6,355 nucleotides of DNA from Verrucomicrobiia bacterium (GTDB lineage Bacteria; Verrucomicrobiota; Verrucomicrobiae; Limisphaerales; UBA11358), in NCBI GenBank assembly GCA_030042375.1, contig JASHZU010000397.1, positions 1 through 6,355 of the forward strand, read 5' to 3'. This document shows, one piece after another, positions 1 through 5,161 of the stretch (the stretch's first letter is position 1; each line of letters starts with the position of its first letter). Both the position numbers and the translations under genes were made by a program. The notes beneath the pieces are model-generated. The model worked only from the letters and a program-made list of their open reading frames with translations. It searched no databases and had not been told where the DNA came from.

Positions 1-981
1 GCCGTTCCGGACCGTCACGCCGGCATACGGATCGTTTGTGATGAGCAAATTGCCATCCAGGTCGAGATAATCGGCCAGTTCCGCCAAATGCGCCGCGGCG
101 CTGATGAGCACGCTGGTTTCAATCATGCACCCAATCATCGTCTTCAGCCCGGCGCGCCGCGCGGCCTGCAACGTTTCGTGCGCCATGCTGACGCCACCGG
201 CCTTGACCAATTTCACATTCACGCCGTGAAAACATTCTGCGCAATGCGGAACATCCTTAACCGTCTGGCACGATTCATCCGCAAAGAGCGGCAGCGGCGA
301 GCGCTCTTTCAGCCATAACAAATCCTTCCTGCTCGCGTTGCGCGGCATCGGTTGCTCGACAAATTGAATCCTGCCGTCGCGCGCCAGCCATTCCAGCATT
401 TCCAGCGCATGCTCTTTCGTCTTCCATCCTTCGTTGGCGTCCACGCGCACCGGCTTGTCCGGCGCCACGGCGCGCAACGCCGCCAGGTTTTCGTGGTCGT
501 GCGCCACGCCGACTTTCAATTTAAGAACGGGATAATTCGCCGCCGCCAAAACTTTTTTTCGGATGATTTCCGGCGAATCAATCCCGATGCTGAACGACGT
601 TACATGGTGGTTTTCGCGAAAGCCGAGGTTGAAAAAATCGCAGAGCGCCTTTCGCGCCCGCTTGGCCGCACCGTCCACCAGCGCCGTGTTCAACCCGCAA
701 CGTGCGGCGGAGGGCATCGGGGCGAGCGTTTCCAGCCGCACCATGCTGCCCGGCACATCGTCAAAGGAAAATGCTTTGGCATCCACGCGCCGGTAAAATT
801 CGATGACCCCCTTCGGCGTCTCGCAGTAAACTGCCGATGGCGGCGCTTCTCCCAGGCCCACAATCCCATCCTCATCCGCCAGTTCGACCACGATCACTTC
901 ATCCACGTGCGAGCTTTTGCTGTTGGCGATTTTCCATTCGTGCGCCAATTGCAAGTCGACCGTATGAAAGCTCAGCTTCAT
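1..981 (-). CDS. Dipeptide epimerase (L-Ala-D/L-Glu epimerase-like, enolase superfamily), 3' end beyond window
   Basis: The gene reads from the ATG at 981 leftward for 327 codons with no stop and runs off the left edge; family members are usually about 340-370 residues, so little is missing. The product belongs to the enolase superfamily, muconate-lactonizing subgroup: an N-terminal capping domain (about 1-120) followed by a TIM-type barrel. The KxK motif is seen at K154/K156 (KLKVG). Metal ligands are D181 (VDANEGW), E209 (EQPM) and D235 (ADES), and the opposing catalytic lysine is K260 (KLVKAGG). The GCMIET loop (284-289) and the DLD motif (307-309) are the features that in known dipeptide epimerases bind the dipeptide alpha-ammonium, which favours dipeptide epimerase over mandelate racemase or MLE. 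Known members epimerize L-Ala-D-Glu from murein peptides in the cytoplasm; the exact dipeptide here is unknown. It starts 24 bases after the efflux gene stop, so it is probably co-transcribed. No Shine-Dalgarno sequence is visible before the ATG. Confidence 0.9.
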   Translation of the reverse strand, partial: MKLSFHTVDLQLAHEWKIANSKSSHVDEVIVVELADEDGIVGLGEAPPSAVYCETPKGVIEFYRRVDAKAFSFDDVPGSMVRLETLAPMPSAARCGLNTALVDGAAKRARKALCDFFNLGFRENHHVTSFSIGIDSPEIIRKKVLAAANYPVLKLKVGVAHDHENLAALRAVAPDKPVRVDANEGWKTKEHALEMLEWLARDGRIQFVEQPMPRNASRKDLLWLKERSPLPLFADESCQTVKDVPHCAECFHGVNVKLVKAGGVSMAHETLQAARRAGLKTMIGCMIETSVLISAAAHLAELADYLDLDGNLLITNDPYAGVTVRNG

Positions 982-1005
982 GCGAGGGGGAATGCAATAA
1001 GCGTT

Positions 1006-2403
1006 TTAAGGAGTGGCCGCCGCTGTCTGGACCATGTCCTCGCCGATGGCCCGCTCCAGCCTGGCGCGGGCGGTGTCGTAGTCGTGCAGCGCCTGGGCAT
1101 TGGTCGTGCGCGCCTGGGTGAGCGACGTCTCGGCGTCCAACACGTCCAATTGCGTGCCGGTGCCGGCGTCAAAACGCGCGCGCGCTTCACGCAAAGCTTC
1201 CTCGGCCTCTGCCGTGACCGTTCGTTGCGAATCCAAAACCTCCGTCGCCTCGACAAAATCGGAATAAGCCGTGCGCACCTGGAGTTCGATTTGCCGCGCT
1301 TCATCGGCAAAGTCGTTTTGGGATCTAGAGTAATTTGCCTTGGCCTGCATCACTTTGCCGTGCGTCAACAGGCCGTCGAAAATGTCCCAACTGACTTGCC
1401 CGCCCGCGTCGAAGCCTTGAAACGTCCACGTCAGCGAAAGTGGCGGCGTCAGCCCCGACGCCGCGTATTGGGCATTAAACACATTGTAGCCGGCAAAAAC
1501 CTGCAGCGTCGGTTTGTATCCGGCCTTGGCATTGACGATATTGAGCTGGTCCAGGTCCTCCGTTTTGCGGAGCGCCACCAATTCCGTCCGGGTTTGCAGC
1601 GCCTGGGCGATGGCCGACGGCAGGTCCACTTTGTATGGGTTGGCATCCAGCACGTCGCTCAAATTCATGGGCACGTCTTCCAGGACTTCCCGCGGCAAAT
1701 TGTAGCCAAGCAGGTTCGACAAATTGTTTTTGGCAATGCGATAATCGTTTTGCGCCTGGATGAGGAGCGGCTTTTCGTTGGCCAATTGGACTTCCGCGCG
1801 CAACACATTGAAGTGCGGCACTGTGCCCGCTTTGTAACGGCGCACCTGGTCGTCCACTTCCTCCTGCAATAATTTGACCGATGCCTTATGCACCGTGATT
1901 TGTTCTTCCGCCAACAGCACGTCATAATAGGCTGTGCGCGTGTCCAGCAACGTGTCCTGCAGGGTGGTTTGATATTGCGCCAGCGCCTGCTGCTTGGTGA
2001 GCCGCGCAGCGCGAATCGCCGCCGTCAATTTGCCGCCGTCATAAATCGATTGCACCAATTGAATGCCGATGTTCCAGCTCTGGTCGGCGTTCTCGAATCC
2101 CGGGACCGGGATGGTTTCAATCGCGCTCGGCTGGGTGTATTTGTATTGGCCGGTCGCGGTCAATTGCGGCAGCGCGATTGCGCGCGTTTGCACGACGATG
2201 CCGTAGGACGCCTGCAGGTCGTCTTTGGCTTTCAGGATGGTCGCGTTTTGCTGGAGCGCGAGGTTGAGCGCACCCAGGATCGAAAGCGGCTGCGTCATCC
2301 AATCAGGCAGGTTGGTGCTGGTGGTCTGCGCGAAAATAGTCCCGCTGGAAACAAAACAAAAAACAACGGCGACGAACAAAACTCGCCGGAAAAAACTCTT
2401 CAT
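1006..2403 (-). CDS. TolC-family outer-membrane efflux protein (OEP)
   Basis: The protein has 465 residues, the usual size for an outer-membrane factor that forms a trimeric channel for tripartite efflux or type I secretion. The N-terminus (MKSFFRR, then a hydrophobic run ending GTIFA|Q) is a Sec signal peptide with probable cleavage after A25. The rest is mainly long amphipathic helices broken by two strand pairs, in the typical two tandem OEP repeats. The first repeat has LVQSIYDGGK (116-125) and RYKAGTVPHFNVLRAE (189-204). The second has VSWDIFDGLL (337-346) and RFDAGTGTQLDVLDAE (410-425). Matching YDGG/FDG and AGT...VL.AE positions in each half show the internal duplication. No membrane-fusion protein or inner-membrane pump gene is in the window, so the transport partner and substrate cannot be named. 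It lies 63 bases after the propeller gene and 24 bases before the epimerase, all on the same strand. The ATG at 2403 is the natural start because it gives a complete signal peptide; the two ATGs just upstream are out of frame. Confidence 0.93.
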   Translation of the reverse strand: MKSFFRRVLFVAVVFCFVSSGTIFAQTTSTNLPDWMTQPLSILGALNLALQQNATILKAKDDLQASYGIVVQTRAIALPQLTATGQYKYTQPSAIETIPVPGFENADQSWNIGIQLVQSIYDGGKLTAAIRAARLTKQQALAQYQTTLQDTLLDTRTAYYDVLLAEEQITVHKASVKLLQEEVDDQVRRYKAGTVPHFNVLRAEVQLANEKPLLIQAQNDYRIAKNNLSNLLGYNLPREVLEDVPMNLSDVLDANPYKVDLPSAIAQALQTRTELVALRKTEDLDQLNIVNAKAGYKPTLQVFAGYNVFNAQYAASGLTPPLSLTWTFQGFDAGGQVSWDIFDGLLTHGKVMQAKANYSRSQNDFADEARQIELQVRTAYSDFVEATEVLDSQRTVTAEAEEALREARARFDAGTGTQLDVLDAETSLTQARTTNAQALHDYDTARARLERAIGEDMVQTAAATP

Positions 2404-2466
2404 GTGCTCATCATGCCAGAGATTCCGCCTTCTGCAAAGGCAATGTCGAAGCTAATGCATTTCAAT

Positions 2467-3492
2467 TTAAAAAGAATTTGTGTCCAGCACGGTTCGATAA
2501 AAACGCAAGGGTGCTTCCATCGAATCCGTGAACGTAAACGGCGGAGTGTTTGTGCAAATATTCGTCCAATTCACCAGGTCCCCTGACGCCTGGACAATGG
2601 TGGAATAATAAGGAGAAGGCATGGTTACCGTGACCTGAAACGTGCCGTTGGTGGCGATGCTTTGCAATTCTGGCAACGGTTGGAATGCCAGGCCGTTCGC
2701 AAAGCCCAGGCTGGAAATGAATGTGGTTTGTGTCCCGTTTGGACTAATTTCAATAATTCCATGTTCCGAACCGTTCGATACAAACAAATTGCCCGAACTG
2801 TCAAATACCAGCCCATCCGGCCCGACGATAGAAATGGTGGCAAAGATAAGGAGATTTGAGCTTAATGTTCCATTGTTATTGGTAAATTCGTAAATGTTAC
2901 CGCTGCCGAAATCCGCCTCAAAAAGATTCCCCGCCTTGTCAAATGCAAGTCCGGCAGGTTCATTTAATCCAGTCGCAAACGTGTTGGTCTGGCCCTCAGG
3001 AGTAATTTCGACGATGCTGTTATCATATTGATCTGACACGAACAGATTTCCGGCGCTGTCAAAGGCTATTTGGGCAGGACCGTTTGCAGGCAGCGTGGCA
3101 AAGGTACTTTGGGTTCCTCCCGGCGTGAACTCATAGATGTTGCCTGAGCCGAAATCCGCCTCAAAAAGATTGCCGGCACTATTAAAGGCCAGTCCAAACG
3201 GAGAACTCAAATTATCGGCAAAAACACCCTCTCCAGCAGGCGTGAATTCAACGATATTATTGCCCATCAAATTTGCGACAAACAAATCACCTGCAGAGTT
3301 AAAGACCGGCACTTCAGGAAAAGACAATCCTGAAGCAAACAGCTCTTTTGATCCATTTGTAGCAATTTCATAAATGTTGCCACTGAACACATCTGCCTCG
3401 AACAAATTTTGTGCTCGCACTCCAACAGTCATCATCAGGAGTGTGCATGCCATTCCGCTGAAGTAACGGCCACAGCCTGGGGGTTGTTTCAT
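2467..3492 (-). CDS. Secreted NHL/SMP-30-like beta-propeller protein with verrucomicrobial-type C-terminal domain
   Basis: The protein has 341 residues. An N-terminal signal peptide (hydrophobic stretch about 13-25, probable cleavage VRA27|Q28) indicates export. Residues 29-274 hold six repeats of about 40 residues, each beginning NLFEAD or NLFV and ending with a [LI]AF(D/N)SAG-type turn, as expected for a six-bladed propeller of the NHL/SMP-30/Vgb class. Repeats 1, 3 and 5 share LFEAD.GSGNIYEF; repeats 2, 4 and 6 share LFV....N.I.EI, so the blades alternate. Residues 275-341 form a separate beta-rich domain (DLVNWTNI, TFTDS, RFYR) that I recognise as frequent at the C-terminus of exported Verrucomicrobia proteins. 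No catalytic site can be assigned; a binding or surface role is a guess. It opens the leftward gene group and is more AT-rich than its neighbours. The start at 3492 supplies the basic n-region; Met14 would give a signal peptide lacking it. Annotation tools might call it SMP-30/gluconolaconase-like, but enzymatic activity should not be assumed. Confidence 0.85.
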   Translation of the reverse strand: MKQPPGCGRYFSGMACTLLMMTVGVRAQNLFEADVFSGNIYEIATNGSKELFASGLSFPEVPVFNSAGDLFVANLMGNNIVEFTPAGEGVFADNLSSPFGLAFNSAGNLFEADFGSGNIYEFTPGGTQSTFATLPANGPAQIAFDSAGNLFVSDQYDNSIVEITPEGQTNTFATGLNEPAGLAFDKAGNLFEADFGSGNIYEFTNNNGTLSSNLLIFATISIVGPDGLVFDSSGNLFVSNGSEHGIIEISPNGTQTTFISSLGFANGLAFQPLPELQSIATNGTFQVTVTMPSPYYSTIVQASGDLVNWTNICTNTPPFTFTDSMEAPLRFYRTVLDTNSF

Positions 3493-3536
3493 AGAAGAAA
3501 GCGGGAGCGCCGGATTTTCGATTGTCTAAACCACTA

Positions 3537-3562
3537 TTGACACGTATTTACATTATAGTCAA
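3537..3562. repeat. Inverted repeat TTGAC-N16-GTCAA, possible operator
   Basis: TTGAC at 3537-3541 and GTCAA at 3558-3562 form a 5-base inverted repeat with 16 bases between. The leftward -10 candidate (3552-3557) lies inside it, so a protein bound here could control the propeller gene. Half-sites of five bases arise by chance in AT-rich DNA, and TTGAC also resembles a -35 box, so this is weak. Confidence 0.25.
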
Positions 3563-3579
3563 AAGCTTGTTTGTGACAT
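3552..3579 (-). promoter_or_regulatory. Candidate sigma70-type promoter for the propeller gene
   Basis: Read leftward, a perfect TATAAT lies at 3557-3552. The hexamer ATGTCA at 3579-3574, 16 bases upstream, matches four of six -35 consensus positions. Transcription would start near 3545 and leave an untranslated leader of about 50 bases before the ATG at 3492. The -10 box is good, the -35 box only moderate. Confidence 0.45.
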
Positions 3580-3624
3580 TATTTATCGAATCCAGCTCCT
3601 ATTCCCCTTGTTTTTAAGGGTTAT

Positions 3625-3661
3625 TTGACGCTTGACGAAAATCCCAAAAAAAGACTATTAT
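3625..3661 (+). promoter_or_regulatory. sigma70-like promoter for nusA-infB
   Basis: TTGACG at 3632-3637 and TATTAT at 3656-3661 are separated by 18 bases; each differs from consensus at one position. A second TTGACG directly upstream (3625-3630) makes a tandem -35 motif, though its 25-base distance to the -10 is too long to use with this box. Initiation near 3668 would give a nusA leader of about 110 bases. The position just upstream of the leader hairpin supports a start of transcription here and argues against translation from the TTG at 3625. Confidence 0.6.
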
Positions 3662-3683
3662 ATATCACAAGAACGGTAAAGTC

Positions 3684-3699
3684 GCTGGGTCAGGCCAGC
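3684..3699 (+). other. Small hairpin in the nusA leader upstream of the terminator-like stem
   Basis: GCTGG (3684-3688) can pair with CCAGC (3695-3699) over a six-base loop. It lies between the predicted start of transcription and the terminator-like hairpin. AAAGTCG occurs at 3678-3684 and again at 3706-3712, in the 5' arm of the terminator stem, so the two copies could compete for the same 3' arm. A pause or alternative-fold role is inference only. Confidence 0.35.
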
Positions 3700-3704
3700 T
3701 CGCG

Positions 3705-3740
3705 AAAAGTCGGAGATCCCCATCTTCCGGCTTTTTTATT
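3705..3740 (+). terminator. Intrinsic-terminator-like hairpin in the nusA leader (putative attenuator)
   Basis: The 5' arm 3705-3717 (AAAAGTCGGAGAT) pairs with the 3' arm 3722-3735 around a CCCC loop (3718-3721). This gives 13 pairs, including one G-U (3710 with 3730), and one bulged T at 3725. Six T residues (3732-3737) follow the C of the core stem, then ATT, the classical arrangement of a Rho-independent terminator. It sits about 40 bases after the predicted transcription start and ends 37 bases before the nusA ATG. There is no upstream plus-strand gene for it to terminate, so it should act on nusA-infB transcripts themselves. NusA is known to stimulate termination at intrinsic terminators, which makes negative autoregulation the natural reading. 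Confidence 0.65.
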
Positions 3741-3777
3741 CTTCGCGTGCTGCCGCGGCGGATGCCGTACCGGATTT

Positions 3778-5070
3778 ATGAACGCAGATTTTTTGGCAGT
3801 TTTGGAATTTTGGGAGCGCGAGAAGGGCATCAGCCGCGATGTCCTTGTGGGCGCTGTCCAGGATGCTCTGTTGTCCGCTGCTAAAAAAGCCGTCGGTCCC
3901 GCCCGCGAACTGCGCGTGGATATTGACCCCAAGAACGGCGATATCCGGGCTTTTGCCAAGCTTATCGTTACCGAAAAGCCGATTTCCAAGCACGATCAGA
4001 TTTCTGTTTTCGACGCCCGCCGCATTAAGCCGGATGCCAACGTAGGTGACGAAGTAGAAAAGGAAGTCACTCCCACCGGCTTTGGCCGCATCGCATCGCA
4101 ATACGCCAAGCAGGCTCTGATGCAAAAAATCCGGCAGGCGGAAAAATCCCTCATCTTCACCGAATTTAAAGACCGCGTTGGCGATATCGTCAGCGGCACC
4201 GTCCGGCGTTTTGATCGTTCCGATGTCATCCTGGACCTTGGCAAGTACGAGGCGCTTTTGCCCAATCGCGAGCGCGTTCCCACCGAAGAATACCAGGTAG
4301 GCGAGCGCATCCGTTGCTACGTCAAAGCCGTGGAAGAAGGCCCGCATGGGCCGGAAATCATCCTCTCCCGCGCCGACCCGCGCTTTATCATCAAGCTTTT
4401 CCAGGTGGAAGTTTCGGAAATCAGCGACGGTACCATTGAAATCAAAGGCATCGCCCGCGAACCGGGTTTCCGTACCAAGATGGCCGTCTATTCACGCGAC
4501 CCCAAAGTGGACCCGGTCGGCGCCTGCGTAGGCATGCGCGGCCAGCGCGTCAAAAATATCGTCCGCGAATTGAACAACGAAAAAGTGGACGTCATTCCCT
4601 GGTCATCCGATATTCGTGCCTTTGTGACGAAGGCCCTCGAACCCGCCAAGTTGAAGAGCATCGATGTGGATGAGCCGAAAAAGCGCCTGAACATTTTAGT
4701 AGCGGAAGACCAGTTGTCGCTCGCCATCGGCAAGCGCGGCCAAAACGCGCGCCTGACGTCCAAGCTGACCGGCTGGGAAGTGGACATTGACGCAGAAGAA
4801 GTCGTGACCAAGGGCTTTGAAGAAAAGGTCGCCGAAGCTATCCAGGCGCTCGCGGCCATTCCCGGCCTCACCGGCGAACAGGCCGATGCGCTGGTTCATG
4901 CCGGCCTGACGCGGCTGGAGGACATCCTGTCCGCCGATGAAAGCGATTTGAGCAGCATTCCGCAGATTGGCGACAAGGCGGGAGAAATTTTAAAGACAGC
5001 GCGCGCGGAAGCGGAACGCCGCAAGATTGACCTGAGTGGCGGCCCGGCCGCCGCTGCTGTCGCCGGATGA
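3778..5070 (+). CDS. nusA: Transcription termination/antitermination factor NusA
   Basis: NusA binds RNA polymerase and emerging RNA, prolonging pauses, stimulating intrinsic termination and taking part in antitermination. The 430-residue protein shows the family domains in order. An N-terminal RNA-polymerase-binding domain (about 1-125) includes GRIASQYAKQALMQKIRQ. An S1 domain follows (about 132-198, starting RVGDIVSGTV). KH1 has GACVGMRGQRVKNIV (248-262, GMRG loop 252-255). KH2 has LSLAIGKRGQNARL (313-326, GKRG loop 318-321). A C-terminal helix-hairpin-helix segment (about 361-410, IPGLTGEQADALVHAG then IPQIGDKAGEIL) resembles half of the E. coli acidic-repeat region. Length lies between B. 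subtilis (about 370) and E. coli (495). The ATG at 3778 gives the canonical N-terminus; the 51-codon upstream extension from TTG 3625 would overlap the promoter and terminator. GGA six bases before the ATG is the only ribosome-binding hint. It is followed by infB, with no ylxR between. Confidence 0.97.
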   Translation: MNADFLAVLEFWEREKGISRDVLVGAVQDALLSAAKKAVGPARELRVDIDPKNGDIRAFAKLIVTEKPISKHDQISVFDARRIKPDANVGDEVEKEVTPTGFGRIASQYAKQALMQKIRQAEKSLIFTEFKDRVGDIVSGTVRRFDRSDVILDLGKYEALLPNRERVPTEEYQVGERIRCYVKAVEEGPHGPEIILSRADPRFIIKLFQVEVSEISDGTIEIKGIAREPGFRTKMAVYSRDPKVDPVGACVGMRGQRVKNIVRELNNEKVDVIPWSSDIRAFVTKALEPAKLKSIDVDEPKKRLNILVAEDQLSLAIGKRGQNARLTSKLTGWEVDIDAEEVVTKGFEEKVAEAIQALAAIPGLTGEQADALVHAGLTRLEDILSADESDLSSIPQIGDKAGEILKTARAEAERRKIDLSGGPAAAAVAG

Positions 5071-5161
5071 TTTTATGACGCTGGCCGGAAACATAACTGT
5101 TTTTGCGATTTAGCCATGAAGGCCAATTGCACATTCCGGCTGGCGGCGAAGAAAGTAATTT
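5071..5161 (+). other. nusA-infB spacer with long-range stem
   Basis: CTGGCCGGAA (5081-5090) can pair with TTCCGGCTGG (5134-5143), ten pairs including two G-U, closing a 43-base loop. The 3' arm ends 18 bases before the infB ATG. There is no U-tract, so this is not an intrinsic terminator. A 12-codon open frame (ATG 5075 to TAG 5113) falls within it, with no ribosome-binding signal. It could fold the infB ribosome-binding region or be an RNA-processing site; function is not shown. Confidence 0.4.

Larger units (their letters stand above)
3493..3777. promoter_or_regulatory. Divergent intergenic regulatory region between the propeller gene and nusA
   Basis: This 285-base gene-free stretch separates two divergent start codons. 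It is AT-rich in its middle part (about 3515-3670) and GC-rich close to nusA. It holds a leftward promoter candidate for the propeller gene, an inverted TTGAC/GTCAA pair, a rightward promoter for nusA, and a terminator-like hairpin in the nusA leader, each listed separately. I see no rimP, no tRNA (E. coli has metY before its nusA operon) and no convincing small coding region in it. In nusA's frame a TTG codon at 3625 is open through to the gene, but the promoter and terminator lie inside that extension, so it is treated as untranslated. Confidence 0.7.

Noticed and set aside
352..1872. 506-codon plus-strand open frame opposite the epimerase and efflux genes
   Set aside because: It spans two well-supported minus-strand genes. 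Its product is rich in Arg, His and Gln with no recognisable domain, as expected for an antisense frame in GC-rich coding DNA.
2427..2441. GCCTT-CTGCA-AAGGC hairpin between the propeller and efflux genes
   Set aside because: Five pairs with no T-tract in the leftward direction, so not a terminator; probably chance.
1888..2586. 232-codon plus-strand open frame
   Set aside because: It is antisense to the efflux gene's signal-peptide half and the end of the propeller gene, has low-complexity composition and no recognisable motif.
3537..3565. Rightward promoter using the perfect TTGACA at 3537-3542
   Set aside because: No -10-like hexamer lies at 16-18 bases downstream; TATAGT is only 11 bases away.
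3605..3620. CCCTT-GTTTTT-AAGGG hairpin
   Set aside because: Only five pairs, no T-tract of note, and it lies upstream of the promoter; too weak to call a terminator on either strand.
3668..3740. tRNA gene in the nusA leader, as with metY in E. coli
   Set aside because: There is no T-loop GTTCRA motif, no acceptor pairing and no cloverleaf; the segment folds as a terminator-type hairpin instead.
3625..3777. 51-codon N-terminal extension of NusA from a TTG start
   Set aside because: It has no similarity to the NusA N-terminus and contains the promoter and terminator-like hairpin; the ATG at 3778 gives the canonical start.
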